A DNA stretch of 64,000 nucleotides from Xestospongia bergquistia. Lineage: Eukaryota; Porifera; Demospongiae; Haplosclerida; Petrosiidae. Positions within the stretch are counted from its first letter, which is position 1. Each line of letters opens with the position of its first letter. The position numbers and the translations under genes were made by a program. Shown here in pieces: positions 11,482 through 22,995 of this stretch. Under the pieces are notes generated by a model. The model made no database searches and had not been told where the DNA came from. It saw only the letters and a list, made by a program, of their open reading frames with translations. The stretch spans positions 3,991,155 to 4,055,154 of the forward strand of contig OZ014422.1 of the NCBI GenBank assembly GCA_963965975.1, in the 5' to 3' direction.

Positions 11482-12007
11482 TGTGAAGAGTAGTGTCCTT
11501 ACTCATCACAGTTGTAGCATTCAATATCCTTCATTCCTCTTTCTCTCCTTCTACTACTTGAGCTTCTGTTTCCAGTACTAGTTGTTGCCAATATGCCAGC
11601 TGTTTTAGTAGTAGGACAATCCTTCATCTTATGTCCAGGTTACCACATCCATGACACAGTCCACGTACTCCTCCAGATGTGCCACAGATTGCTTTCCATT
11701 TGACGAGTCCAGTTGGGGTCCTCTAGCCTGGAAGTAATCATCAGCATACTCCCCAGCCTCCTTGCTTGTCTTAGGCTTACACTCCTTCACCCATATATGT
11801 ACATAAGGAGAGTAGAAAATGACTTTTGTGACCTCCGTCGAAAATCAGCTTGAGCTTCAGCGTTTGCTTCCTCGTCAAGTTCTTCTGTACCATCTACAAA
11901 ACCCCATAGTCCCTTAGCCACAGCATATGTCACATCTGGAACTTCAATGTAGTCCAGTTCATGCTATCTAACTTGTTAATCGACCATTTCTCGTCTACAG
12001 CCGTCAT
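11482..12007 (-). pseudogene. Chimeric gag: copia-type N-terminus, gypsy-type C-terminus with two zinc knuckles
   Basis: From ATG at 12,007 the minus strand reads MTAVDEKWSINKLDSMNWTT, then LKFQM, a TGA stop, and DFRRRSQKSFSTLLMYI, the DUF4219/UBN2-like gag of copia elements. It then switches to KECKPKTSKEAGEYADDYFQARGP, a gypsy gag motif. Two CCHC knuckles follow. CHGCGNL with GHKMKDC is split by a frameshift, and CYNCDE, a TAA stop, then GHYSSHC is interrupted by the stop. Both breaks recur in the right arm. It could also be two elements joined by deletion. Confidence 0.75.
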
Positions 12008-12099
12008 TTTGACTCTTGCTAATTCGTGGTCCAAAAAAAGATTATATACAGATCAGCACAACTTCAAACCTGGGTCTAGTGTGATGAATTTAGTTGGAC

Positions 12100-12114
12100 A
12101 CTGGGCTCATAACC
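12100..12114 (-). promoter_or_regulatory. Primer-binding site, internal initiator-Met tRNA type
   Basis: Directly after the LTR end the minus strand reads ggttatgagcccagt. This resembles the primer site of Drosophila copia, which pairs with the anticodon arm of initiator tRNA-Met rather than the tRNA 3' end. The same sequence follows the right-arm LTR at 39,816. Confidence 0.7.
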
Positions 12115-12455
12115 TGTTGAAAGTTTTTGCATAGTTCTATGGTCAGACTGCAGCTGAGTACACAGCTCTGTTCTTGTCACAACTAAGTTTAAGTAGAACT
12201 TGTATTTAAATGAAATCAATACGGTTAAGAACTAACAATCTGAACAAAAATCAGGTATTTATAACAGAAATCAAACAAAGAACAAAGATCAAACTAAATG
12301 GACAAAGATAAGGACTATCACAGAAATCATGAATGAGAAAGTTTACACACACTTAATTCACACTTAAATGATTCAAACAAAATAGACTTACAGATAGACT
12401 AATTTACACACAAATAAACAGAGATAAACAACCTAACCAATTACCTCTTTCAACA
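12115..12455 (-). repeat. 5' LTR (341 bp), left arm
   Basis: The LTR starts TGTTGAAAG and ends CTTTCAACA on the minus strand, a perfect short inverted terminal repeat with TG/CA ends. It is followed by the primer-binding site. Outside it the GA-region block P continues with 'gctcaatcactatta', so the element was inserted into a copy of block P. No second LTR is found in the arm, hence no target duplication can be confirmed. Confidence 0.88.
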
Positions 12456-12640
12456 GCTCAATCACTATTACCATGTGACATGACTTGTTACATAAATAAG
12501 GCATTGTTATACATCATAAATGTGGGCATTAATTAAGAATATGAGACCAAAGTGTCTCATATTCTAATTAATTTGTGGTTTAACAGAATTTTGTGTATAA
12601 TATGTTTAATGAATGAGAGAGTATTTTGTTCTGTCAAGGT
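12456..12640. repeat. Block P fragment (AT-rich spacer of GA complex)
   Basis: Starts 'gctcaatcactattaccatg' and includes 'aaatgtgggcattaatta'; related copies lie at 16,240-16,500, 22,360-22,640, 29,890-30,245 and 31,205-31,510. It leads into the GA-rich array through 'gagagtattttgttctg'. Confidence 0.8.
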
Positions 12641-13975
12641 ACTACAAGAATAAGAGAAGCGAGAGACTCTGAAAAGAAATAGATAGAGAGACACTGACTG
12701 TAAGAGAGAGGATCCTGATGTAAGGGAGAGAGACAGACAGCAAGAAAGACTGAGAGACTGTATGAGTGTGTGAGAGAGAAAAAGAGAAAGAATGAAAGGA
12801 ACTGAGAGTGTGGGTCTATGAGAGAGAGGAAAAGATAGAGATAGCTTCTGACAGTGATGCTCTATGAATGAGACAGAGAGAGAGAGAGAGAGTGAAAAAA
12901 GAAAGAGACAATGAGAGACTCTGAGAGTTTCTGTGTGTGTGTGAGAGAGAGGGACAGAGAGACAAAGAGAAAATTAGAGAGAAAGAAGGAGAAATAGAAA
13001 CTGATAGGGAGACTCTGAGAGAAAGAGAGAGACTAATAGACTGAGCAAGGAGAAGGTGAGAGAGAGAGAGAGACTGACAGACTCTGAGTGTGTGTTTGTG
13101 TGTAAGAGAGATTCTAACAGTGATAAACTATGAGAGAGAGAGAGACAGAGAGAAAGAGAGCCAGACAGAGACTCTGACAGTCTCTCTGCATGGGTCAGAG
13201 AAGGACAGACACACAGAGAGAAAATAAGTGAAAGAGAAAGAGATATAGAAAATGATAAAGAGAGACATTTCCAAAGTGAGAGAGACAATCCTATTGCGAG
13301 GGAGGAGAGAGACTGACAGAATTTAAGTTTGTGTGTGTGTGAATGACAGAGAGACTCTGAGAGTGAAAGACTATGAAAGAGAGACAGATACTCTGAGAGA
13401 GAGTAAGGACTTCTGTTGTAAGGGAGGATAGAGAAAGAGAAAGAGAGAGAGGGAGAGAGCAACTGAAAGACTCTATGAATGTTTCTGTGACAGAGAAAGT
13501 GAGAGAGAAAGTGACACAATCTGAGCGTGAGTGTGTTAGAGAGAGGGTTTATGTGTGATATCTTATCTGAGAGATAGAGACACACACACTAACACAAAAA
13601 GGACAAAGTGAGACTCTAAGAGTGTGTGTGTTGTGATTGTATGTGTGTGAGAGAGAGAGATATAGAGAATTTGATAAGGAATGTGAGACTCTTAATGAGA
13701 GAGTTCTAAAGTGAGGGAAGGAGAGACAGATAGACTGAGAGAATCTGTGTTTGTTTCTATGAGAGAGAAAGACTTTTAAATTTAGAGAGTGAGAGAGAAA
13801 AAGTGAAAGAATTTGATAGTGTATGTCTCTGTTTAATAGAGAAAGAAAGGGACTCTGAGAGTGATGAACTATGACATAAAGAGAGAGGGATCGGGACTCA
13901 GAGAGTGACAGAGAGAGAGTGTAAGGAAGGTGAGAGACTATGAGATAGAAACTCTAACGCATGTTCTCTGAGAGA
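12641..13975. repeat. Degenerate GA-rich array, unit 1 part a
   Basis: The tract is built of imperfect gagactctgagagtgagaga-like units, nearly free of C and T on the + strand. Predicted Ser/Leu-rich frames on the minus strand are artefacts of the CT complement. The first 400 bp are repeated inverted at 38,861-39,290. Confidence 0.92.
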
Positions 13976-13984
13976 GACATTAAG
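13976..13984. repeat. MULE target-site duplication, left copy
   Basis: gacattaag, identical to 14,676-14,684; the paralogous uninterrupted site at 21,658-21,666 reads gatattaag. Confidence 0.88.
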
Positions 13985-14675
13985 GTTTATAGCCATTTCG
14001 TCTAATCCTATTTCGTCTAACAAAATGTACAATCCCATATCGTCTAAAAAATAAATTGATTTATATAACAGTAATTACAAAGATACCCAATGGGTATATG
14101 CTTTAAGTTCTTGTAACATATAGTGTCCTACTTCATGCTTTTCCTTAATACTTTTCAGTCTGTTCTCGTGGTTTCTGTACCTTCTTCTTCTTCCTGGAAG
14201 CCCTCCTGCAGCCTGATATCACTTGATGGATGTACAACTTGAAGTCAGCATCTTCCCTGATCAACTCCACTACTGTCTCTGTTACATTTTAGAGGTGGGA
14301 GTGATTCTCATTGCAAGAGACTAGCTGATCATGAATGTCAGTGACAACTTATGTCTGGACATCTCCAACATATCTCTCCATCTGCTGTTCTTCGATTGAG
14401 TGTGTACCTATAACCTGGAGTATGAGTGACTTAGCTTCTCTTGCTGTTGTAACAAACTCCATTAATTCAATATATTGTATGTATGAAATTGCTCCTGTTA
14501 AGTACTCTACCTTTCAAGACATCAAAGCCTTTACATTATTAGTTCTTTTGAATTAGAATTCCATCACCTTTACTGGCCTTAAGCCACTTATCTTAAAACG
14601 TTTACACTATTAGACAAGATGGGACAAAAGTCCATTTTGTTAAAAAAATGGGATTAGATGAAATGGCATGACACC
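13985..14675 (-). mobile_element. Non-autonomous MULE derivative, 691 bp
   Basis: Both ends carry inverted repeats containing gccatttcgtctaatcc and aacaaaatg, and a 9-bp target duplication flanks the element, as expected for Mutator-like elements. Inside, on the minus strand, are short pieces of MULE transposase: EDADFKLYIHQVI joined directly to the terminal basic segment RKKKKVQKPREQ. The catalytic middle is deleted. A longer relative with the transposase region retained lies at 38,040-38,858. Confidence 0.88.
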
Positions 14676-14684
14676 GACATTAAG
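14676..14684. repeat. MULE target-site duplication, right copy
   Basis: gacattaag, exact repeat of 13,976-13,984. Confidence 0.88.
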
Positions 14685-14689
14685 GGACT

Positions 14690-15325
14690 ATCAATGTGAG
14701 TGTGTGAGAGAGGAGGAAGTGACAGACACTCTGACAGAGAGAAAGAGATTTAGAGAGAGAGAGATAGAGAAACTCTGAGGGTGTGTGTGTTTGTATGTGA
14801 GAGGATGACATGCATATAGGCAAATAGAGAGACTGTGTGAGTGGGAGAATGTAAAAGACTCTCCAAAAGATAGACTCAGAGAGAAAGACTCCTAAAGTAA
14901 GGAAGAGAGAGGCAGAGACAGAGAGACAAGCAGAAAATCTCTGTGTGAGATAGGGAATGACACACAGAGATAAAATAAATGAGAGAAAAAGAGAAATAGA
15001 GACTGATCAGGAGAGAGATGGGGAGAGTGAGAAAAACAAAAAGAGTGAGAGACTGAGAGTTTGTGTGTATGAAGAAGAAAAAGAGAGACTATAAGAGTGA
15101 GGATAAGAGAGAGACTCTGAGAGAAGGAGGGACTATAAGATAGTGAGAGCAGAGAGAGAGAGAGAGAGAGAGAAAGGGAGGGAGAAAGGAGAGAGAGTGA
15201 GAGAGATAGAGAGACAAACATAGGGAGATAGACTTCTATAATGTGGCATGAGAGAGAGACAAAGAAAACGACTGAGAAACTCTGAGAGTGTGTTCATGTG
15301 AGAGAGACTGTGAGAGTTAAAGATT
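14690..15325. repeat. GA-rich array, unit 1 part b
   Basis: Continues the array after the MULE. Its succession (for example gaggatgacatgcat) is repeated at 21,670-22,000, proving a long-range tandem duplication rather than random GA sequence. Confidence 0.9.
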
Positions 15326-15915
15326 ATGAGATAGTTGGACATGTGCCTAGAAAGCTGTCTGCTATATGCTCTCTATTCTTGAGAGCAAGAGGTTCTATAG
15401 CGTGTAAAGTCAGAATGCAGTAAAAGATACTCATACAACCTTCCTCAGGGAGGACTTGAAATACCTTGTACACTAATATTTTCTGGTGAGCAACTAAATT
15501 TTTAAAAATAAAAGGACTTATTAAGGATATAATGCTAGCTGATAAAAGCAAGAAGAAAGATGAAAGTGGAGAATCAAGGAGTGAAGATAAGGTGGATTAT
15601 CTGAATTGTGGATCTGTTGTAATAAGAGGGAATATGTAGCATGCAAATAATGGGATGTTTCATCTGAGTAGCAGAGTATTTTATTCCACCAATTCTTATA
15701 TGGAATCTTCTTTGTGTCCTGCTACTAAAATTAATAATATTTTGTGCACTCTTTTCCAACATATATATATATTATATATATTTATTAATAACAAAATTGA
15801 AATGAGACAATCATAACCTTACATGAGTGTACTAAATGTGGTGCATTGTATTTGTCATCATCTTTGATTAATTTAGAACAACCATATATCTTATAAAAAG
15901 GCATATATTATGTTC
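15326..15915. other. Unique AT-rich insert between GA arrays
   Basis: About 590 bp of ordinary AT-rich DNA with an (AT)n run near 15,763-15,780. I found no counterpart in unit 2. Small minus-strand frames (15,324-15,551, 15,574-15,762) match nothing I recognise. Confidence 0.5.
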
Positions 15916-16240
15916 TCTGAACTATTCTTGAGATAGAGACTCCAAGATATCAGATGGAATCTAAGAGAATAAAGACTGTGTGGGTGAGAGAGAGAGACTG
16001 CGAGAGAGGAAACATTAAGAGAGAAAGTGATTACAGACAAAAAAAACTCCATGAGTGAGAGAGAGAGAGACTGTGAAAAGGAGAGACTTTGAGACAGAGA
16101 AACTCTGAGAGAGAGAGAGAGACTCTAAATAGTGAGAGAGAGAGAGAGAACAATAGTGAGAAACTATGAGAGAGAGAGAGAGAGGTTTGTAGGGAGGCAG
16201 AAGAGAGAGAAAGAAAGGGATATAATCTCTGAGTGTGAGT
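15916..16240. repeat. GA-rich array, unit 1 part c
   Basis: Degenerate GA units, purine-rich on the + strand; no gene. Confidence 0.88.
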
Positions 16241-16500
16241 TCATCAGCTGTTTCAGTTTCAGTCTCTTACACTGGATTGTTTTGGAAGTTCTTGAGTTGT
16301 TTTCTTTCTTGATAATAACTACAATAACAACTACTAATACACTACTAACAGACTAGCTCAATCATTATTATCATATGATGTAATTTATTACATAAATTAA
16401 TAATACATTGTTATATGCCATAAATGTGGGCATTAATTAGAATAAGATGTGGAAAAGATAATAGAGTTTGCACATAATCGTTTAAAAGAAGAGATACAGA
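16240..16500. repeat. Block P copy
   Basis: Contains ttacactggattgttttgga, the ctactaatacactac segment and ctcaatcattattatcat shared with 22,440-22,640 and 30,005-30,150. Not coding. Confidence 0.82.
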
Positions 16501-16919
16501 GAAAAGGAATGAGAAACACACGAAAAGTGAGACAAGGACTGAGAGAGAGAGTGGGAAAGAGAGACTGTGAGAGAGAGAGAGAGAAAGAGAAAAACACACT
16601 CTTATAGAGAGATATAGTGACAGAGAAAGAAGAAAGAGAGACTCTGAGGATAAGAGAAAGAGTAAGAGGTACTGCTTGAGAGAGACAGAGACTCTGAGTG
16701 CATGTCAGTGAGAGAGAGGGTCTGACTGAGAGAAAAGATTCTGAGAGAGACTTTGAGAGAGAGAAAGAGAGACTGCTAGAAAGAGTGACTGTAAGAGAGA
16801 TACTCAGATAGAGACTCCTAAAGTAAGGAAGAGAGTGAAAGAGAAAACATTTAAGAGACTTTAAGAAGGTATGTATGTGTGAGAAAGACTCTGAGAGTGA
16901 GACACTATGAAAGAGTGAA

Positions 16920-16962
<43 letters not shown>

Positions 16963-17235
16963 AAGAGAGACTGAAAGACACCAAGAGAGCATAAATGTGT
17001 GGGTGGATGTTAGAAAGAGAGGCACAGATTTAGAGTGAGAAACTATGATAGAGAAGGAGAGAAAGAGAGAGACAGAGACTGACAGACTTTAAGAGAGTGT
17101 GCGTGAGAGAGAGAGAGAAAGACAGACTCTTTGAGTGAAACACAATGAGAGAGAGAGAAAAGACTCTAAATGAGTGTGAGACAGAGAGAGATAGAGAAAG
17201 ATAAATAAAGAGCAATAGATAGAGAGAGAGAGAGA
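16500..17235. repeat. GA-rich array, unit 1 part d, with (GT)n
   Basis: GA units with a pure (GT)n run at 16,921-16,959. In unit 2 the corresponding position (24,190-24,240) carries (AT)n instead, a microsatellite change of motif after duplication. Confidence 0.88.
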
Positions 17236-17320
17236 AACCAATATACTTGAGTAGTCTAACTATTGTCAATATTAAAATAATGTGATATATACAGCTGATC
17301 AATGTGCCTCCTGTCTTACA
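17236..17320. repeat. Block Q, first part (interrupted by hAT1)
   Basis: Starts 'aatatacttgagtagtcta'; the block resumes after hAT1 at 20,051. Other copies: 24,510-24,670, 29,520-29,850, 33,805-34,020 with 36,341-36,590, and part at 36,870-37,080. Confidence 0.85.
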
Positions 17321-20050
17321 CAGGGGCGTAGCCAGAGGGGGGCTGAGGGGGCTCAAGCACCCCTCTTTTCTCTATTATGCTTGCGCGCATAATCTAATTA
17401 TACGCAAAAAGCAGGCGATGTTCATAGAAGTGAGCATGCATGTGATGACAGCTGCAGGACGTACATACAAGATGTCTCTACTGAAGTACTTTAGCAAAGC
17501 TCCTGCTGTTCAAGAGCAATGTGCTGGTCCATCAAGGTATATACCTAAGACAGCCAATAGTAAAATAAGGCAGTTTCACACCAGGAGTGAAGAAACGGTG
17601 AAAATGGACCTCCCTCTAAACTAGCAAGAGTGTTTGCTGGATATCAAGATGATATCGCCGAGTTTTCTTCCTGTAATGCTACAGATGAGGTGAAATATCA
17701 TTTTATAACACACATCTTTGCACCGGATTCACAATACCAGTTTCCTAGGAACAATGATGGTCGAAGCTTTCTATTTTCATGGTTGTCTGAGTATCCATGG
17801 CTCAAGTACAGTCAACAAAAAGTGGAGGTTACTGCCTACCTTGTGTAATATTTGCTAAAGGCATTGGTCTTAATGCTGATCCTGGCATACTAGTGAACAA
17901 TCCACTGACCAATTTTAAGAAGGCACTTGAGATATTGGAAAGGCACTGTACAAAATTGTACCACAAAGATGCTCTTGTAAAAATGGATGGTTTTGTTAGT
18001 GTTATGACTGGGAAACAGTCAAGTATTTGTGCCCAGCTAACTGATTGTGCTGCAAAAACAATAGCAATGAATGAATGAAACTTAAATCTGTTATTGAAAC
18101 CATAATTCTTTGTGCAAAACAGAATATTCCACTTTGTGGTCAACATGATAGTGGGTGTGATGTGGAGCAGCACCTTAGTGAAGGGCACGGGAACTTTCGG
18201 GCTCTGCTACAATTTCGCATATCAGCTGATGACACAGTGCTAAGTGAGCATCTTGCTAGTTCACCTAGAAATGCTACTCACACCTCTCCGCAAATTCAAA
18301 ATGAGGTGATTGATATTCTAGGAGATTATGTAAGAAAACAAATTATTCTAAGAGTAAATAAAGCAAAAGTTTTTACTTAAGTTGCTGATGAAGTTACGGA
18401 CATAGAGAGCAACTTAGTCTTGTAGTGAGTTATGTAAATGAAGATGATTCTCAGATTTGTGAGGACTATATAACTTTCCTGGAATGTGAGAGTGGAGTTT
18501 CAGGACAAGCTATTGCAGACATGATGGTCAGTGTTCTAAAAGCACATGGGTTAAATCCTGCAAACCTATGTGGTCAAGCTTATGATGGGGCAGATAATAT
18601 GTCAGGGAAAACTAATGGTGCTGCAGCCCTTATTACCTCTCAATATCCACTAGCTCTTTTTGTTCATTGTGCCTCGCATCGCCTTAACCTTCCTGTAGTA
18701 AAGTCACTGGAGGAAGTTTACATAAGGAACATGATTGGGGTAGTAAACAGGGTATACCTTTTCTTTTCTGCTCATCCCAAATGCCAGAAAAAACTTGAGG
18801 AGACCATTGCTAAATATCAGCCTGACTCATCAATACACAAGCTTAAGGATCTGTGTCAAACCCATTGGATTGAACGAATTGATGTTTTTGATCGCTTTTG
18901 TGTGTTGCATTCTTCACTAGTAGCATGTATGGAAAGTATTGCTTTTGAAGGAGCTAGTAAATGGTCTGCAGATTCTCTTACTGATGCAAGCACACTACTA
19001 TTGGCTATTACCACAACTGAATTTCTTAGTGCTCTAGTTATTGTAACAGAAAGCTTGAGGTACCTGCTCGGATTAACACAGAGTCTCCAGGCTGAATCTA
19101 AAGATATTGTTCAGGCCATGTGTGAAGTAAATACTCTGAAAATACATTGAAAGATTTAAGGGCAAATGTTGATGTCAATCATAGTAAGCGGTTTTCTGAA
19201 GTAAAGCTTATGTGCAAGAAAGTTGGTACTGTGCCATCATTACCCAGACTATGTGGACGCCAGTGCCACAAACCCAACATTCCTGCCCAGAGCCCATCTG
19301 ACTACTATTGTTGCACAATCACGATACCACTACTGGATCATCTAATTTCAGAGATTGAGAATCGTTTCAGTAAACAACATCTAAAAGTGTTACAAGGTTT
19401 TTACTTGATTCACGCAATATTGAAGAATAAGACCATGGAAGAGATTTCTCCTATAATATGTGAGTTAGGAGATATATATCAGACTGATCTTCCTTATCCA
19501 TCAAGTCTTGAGAGTGAATTTCACTGTTGGTACATAAAATGGAAAGAGTACGAAAAAAGTCATGGACCCTCTTCCCTCCCTACAATGCTATCACACACTG
19601 TGCCTCATGCTTCTTCCCTGTTTCCTAATATCCGCATCCTTCTCCTTATTTTATGTACACTACAAGTCACTTCTTGCTCTTCAGAAAGATCATTTAGTGG
19701 ACTTAAAAGAATAAAGACAAACTTAAGGTCTACAATGTCTAATGACAGACTCTCTTCCTTGTCTTTGCTTCATTTACATCGAGATATTGACATAAATGTC
19801 TCTTACATAGTTGATGAGTTTGCAAGGCCTCATCCACGTTGTCTGAAACTTTCAAACATATTTACATTTTAATCAATAAAACTTTGTGTTTATATTTACG
19901 GATTTTGAACAAAATTAATATAAATTGGTAATATGCAGCAACACAATGTTACCATTGCTGAAATGCCCTATAATCCCCTGTTTGTCTGGGAATTTTTATT
20001 CCTCTGCTACATGTGAGCACCCCTTAGCCAAATTTCTAGCTACACCCCTG
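17321..20050 (+). mobile_element. hAT transposon 1 (ZMYM1-like transposase), 2.73 kb
   Basis: The ends are caggggcgtagccag and ctagctacacccctg, imperfect inverted repeats with the CAGGG start usual for hAT. ttacacag occurs after the right end and overlaps the left end (17,316-17,323). The block-Q paralogue at 24,592-24,599 shows the empty site. The element is oriented + and carries one broken transposase gene. Confidence 0.92.
17470..19872 (+). pseudogene. hAT transposase, ZMYM1/TTF-finger type, with frameshifts
   Basis: Consecutive + frames, broken by stops or frameshifts near 17,625, 17,848, 18,078, 18,380 and 19,150, give a colinear protein. It opens with MSLLKYFSKAPAVQ and a TTF-type finger region with YPWLKYS and GYCLPCVIFAKG. 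NFRALLQFRISADD follows, then VADEVTD (in the link near 18,380-18,400), the catalytic-region LCGQAYDGADNMSG and FVHCASHRLNL, and a C-terminal hAT dimerisation motif TSCSSERSFSGLKRIKTNLR near 19,670-19,730. This is the DUF4371/hAT arrangement of ZMYM1-like transposases in animals. The two last frames are long and clean, so decay is recent. It ends at TAA 19,870-19,872. Confidence 0.9.
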
Positions 20051-20480
20051 TTACACAGCCTTCCTCAATACTATAAGATATGATGTAATTAGTAAAAGGG
20101 TGTGGTCTCACAACATAGAGGTTGCAGAGGCATAACTAGCAACTAATTAATTATTAATAAGCTCCAACCATTGACTTAAAGTGTAAGAGCTCTTCAAGAT
20201 TATTGGTCGTGTTTTTAAACCAATCATAAATTTTGCAGGATTATTGGTAGGGTCTCCCTCACCATACGTATATGTAGCCATACAAACTATCATTTAAGAA
20301 TCTTCTATCTCTTGACCTAGTTTACCAAATCCTCCATTGAGAAGACCAACCCCTATAATTAAGTACAATTAATTGGTATTAATTACTGGTCACTGCAGTC
20401 CTCAGAGTGGCAAGCTCATTAGCTGTCTCAGTTTGAGATGATCCATAACGGATGATTTTGTGTATAATTAATAATTTTGG
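20051..20480. repeat. Block Q, remainder
   Basis: Begins ttacacagccttcctc and includes taagctccaaccattgac and ctcagtttgagatgatcca. It is shared with 29,520-29,850 and 36,341-36,590. No coding signal. Confidence 0.82.
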
Positions 20481-21078
20481 GTATGATAAGTTAAAAGAAT
20501 GAGAGAGTATTTTGTTCTGCAAGATACTACAAGAAAAAAAGAAGCGAGAGACTCTGAAAAGAAATAGATTGAGAGATACCGAGTGTGAGAGAGAGACTCC
20601 TAATGTGAGGGAGAAGAGACAGAGAGCAAGAAAGACTGAGAGACATGAGTGTGTGAGTGAGAAAAAAAGAGAGAGAAAAGGAATTAAAGGAACTGGGAGT
20701 GTGGGTGTGTGAGAAAGAGGCACTCTAACAGTGATAAACTATGAGAGAGAGAGAGAGAGTAAGAGAAAGAAAGAGATATAGACAGAGACAAAGACACAGA
20801 GAAAAAGAGATAGGGAAAGACTCTGACAGTCTCTGTGGATGGGTGAGAGAAAGGGAGAGAGAGTACAGAGAGGGAAAAAGTGAAAGAGAAAGAGATATAC
20901 AAAATAATAAGAAGAGAGAGACATTTTTAAAATGAGGGAAAGAGAGACATAGAGACTCCAAGAGTGATATAGAGAGACACTCTGACAAGGAAATACTATG
21001 AAAGAAAGAGAGATACTCTGAAAGATAGTGGGAGAGTGAGGGAGAACTTCTGTTGTAAGGGAGGATAGACAGAAAGAC

Positions 21079-21109
<31 letters not shown>

Positions 21110-22230
21110 CTCTATGATTGTTTCTTTGACAGAGAAAGTGAAAGTGAGAGAAAGAGTGAGAGAACGTGAGTATGTGTGTGCTAGAGAAAGCGTTTATGTG
21201 TGATACCGTATGAGAGAGAGACACACACATACTAACACATACAGACAGATTGAGACTCTGAGAGTGTGTGTGTGTGTGTGTGTATGTTTGTGTGTGTGTG
21301 AGGGAGAGAGACACAGACAGATAGAGTATAATAAGAGAGAGATACAGAGACATTGATAAGGAATGTGAGACTCTAAGAGAGAGAGTTCTAAAGTAAGGGA
21401 AGGAGAGACAGATAGACTGAGATAATCTGTGTTTGTGAGTATGAGAGAGAGAGACTTCTAAAGTGAGAGAGTGAGAGAGAGAAAAAGTGAAAGAATTTGA
21501 TAGTGTATCTCTGTGCTTAATAGAGAAAGAAGAGACTCCGAGAGTGATCGACTATGAGATAGAGAGAGAGGGATAGGGACTCAGAGAGTGAGAAAGAGAG
21601 AGACTGTGAGGGTGACAGACTATGAGATAGAATCTCTAACAGAGATTCTCCGAGAAAGATATTAAGAGACTATGAAAGTGTGTGTGAGAAAGGAGGGAGT
21701 GAGAGATACTTTGACTGAGAGAAAGAGATTTTGAGAGAGAGAGATAGAGAAACTCTGAGGATGTTTGTGTTTGTATGTGAGAGGATGACATGCATGTAGG
21801 GAAATAGAGAGACTGTGTGAGTGGGAGAAAGTAAAAGAGAGACACTCCAAGAGATAGACTGTGAGAGAGAGATTCCTAAAATAAGAGAGACATAGGCACA
21901 GAGAGATAGCCAAGCAGAAACTCTGAGAAAATCTGCGTGTGAGATAGGGAGAAAGAGAAATAGAGACTGATCAGGAGAGAGATTGTGAGAGTGAGAAAAA
22001 CAGAGAGAGAGTCTGAGAGTGAGAGAGAAAGATAAAGACAGAGAGAGAGACTGAGAGACTTTGTGTGAGAGAGACCCTTGAGTAAAACTCAACAACAAAA
22101 ACACTCTAAGAGAGATGCAGAGATAAAAGAGAGGGACTGACTCTGAGATAAAGAGAGGGAGAGTGAAAAAAGATAAAGAGGGATAGAGATATAGATAGAG
22201 ACAGAGAGAGAGATGAATACAGTCTCTCAG
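20481..22230. repeat. GA-rich array, unit 2 part a
   Basis: Repeats the order of landmarks of 12,590-14,980: gagagtattttgttctg, a (GT)n near 21,265-21,300, the MULE empty site at 21,658-21,666, and gaggatgacatgcat. Unit 2 lacks the MULE. No gene. Confidence 0.9.
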
Positions 22231-22359
22231 AGCAAGTGCATCAGCCGAGTAGTTTGAGGTCCATAAAAATAACCCTAATATTTCATTCAAAAAATAATGT
22301 AACCTGTTAAACTAACAGATCAAGTCAAAGGTCAACCAAAAATGCTACATCGAAACATA

Positions 22360-22640
22360 TTACACGTTATATCACACCAATGACTCTGGTACATTATATT
22401 AGAATATGTTTTAGTAAATCACACATAGGAATGGATTGATTTGCAAGTTCTTGAGTTGTTCATTTGTTGTCTTCTTACTAGTAGATTTATTGATAATCAG
22501 TATAATAACTACTACTAATTAACCACTAATAGACTAGTTCAATCATTATTATCACATGATATAATTTGTCATATAAAAAAACTATTTCATACATCATGAC
22601 TATGGGCAATAATTAGAGTAGGAGACAGAAGGATCTTTTT
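22360..22640. repeat. Block P copy
   Basis: Contains tagtaaatcacacatagga, ttgcaagttcttgagttgt and ctcaatcatt-like segments shared with 29,930-30,220 and 31,215-31,480. Confidence 0.82.
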
Positions 22641-22995
22641 TTTCCATAATTAAATTTTGTTCAAGAAGTTCTTTCGTTATAGCTAACCAAAAGTCTAAGT
22701 GAGTCATTGGTTTCTCAGCAGCTATATTATGTAGTATCCATGCATTCACTAGACTGAGATCTACTAGGTGAAAGAACACTCGCTTCCACCATTTCACTGT
22801 CCTATTTTAGTACTATAATAATCTGTGAATGCTACATAATTGGCTAGCATATGTGAATAGACATAAGACTGCAATATTTGATCACTTAGATCGACCACAC
22901 CTATGTATTGATTTTAGTTCTCTATCATCACAGGTTTAGTGATTTCTTCAACACCAGTGTGAGCTCTTCTTGTTCTCCTCTGTTTGACTAACATA
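22600..22995 (-). pseudogene. piggyBac transposase fragment
   Basis: The minus strand encodes NQYIGVVDLSDQ (about 22,880-22,920), then VKWWKRVFFHLVDLSLVNAWIL (22,735-22,800). These are the conserved D-S-D-Q and KWWKKVFFHLVDLALVNA regions of the DDE_Tnp_1_7 (piggyBac) catalytic domain, in the right order. The upstream part holds a stop and frameshifts, and N- and C-terminal parts are absent, so it is a fossil. It ends in a Block P junction ('gagtaggagacagaagg') that also occurs at 30,198 and in weaker form at 31,467. Confidence 0.85.

Larger units (their letters stand above)
7755..12455 (-). mobile_element. Decayed LTR retroelement, copia-like 5' end joined to gypsy pol (left copy)
   Basis: On the minus strand the order is LTR, primer-binding site, gag with two CCHC knuckles, aspartic protease, integrase, reverse transcriptase. 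RT truncates just after the catalytic YLDD, and there is no 3' LTR. Integrase lies ahead of RT, unlike ordinary Ty3/gypsy and like Gmr1-type gypsy elements. The gag N-terminus and primer site look copia-like. A DDE element (9,217-10,267) splits the integrase core. Many stops and frameshifts make it inactive. A second copy with the same structure is in the right arm (39,475-44,010). Confidence 0.85.
4425..13060. repeat. Inner left arm of giant inverted duplication
   Basis: The reverse complement of this block is 38,861-47,363. In both arms the order is HMG-CoA reductase, acid phosphatase, LTR element with nested DDE element, then GA-rich array. The 341-bp LTRs in the two arms differ at about five positions by eye. 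Indels of tens to hundreds of bases separate the arms, mostly in the retroelement (see 43,109-43,430). Confidence 0.93.

Noticed and set aside
12974..13585. Long Ser/Leu/His-rich frames on the minus strand over GA arrays, here and at 14,892, 16,433, 20,739, 21,670, 31,505 and 37,351
   Set aside because: They translate the CT-rich complement of degenerate GA repeat. Composition is fixed by the repeat, there is no domain, and overlapping frames give the same text.
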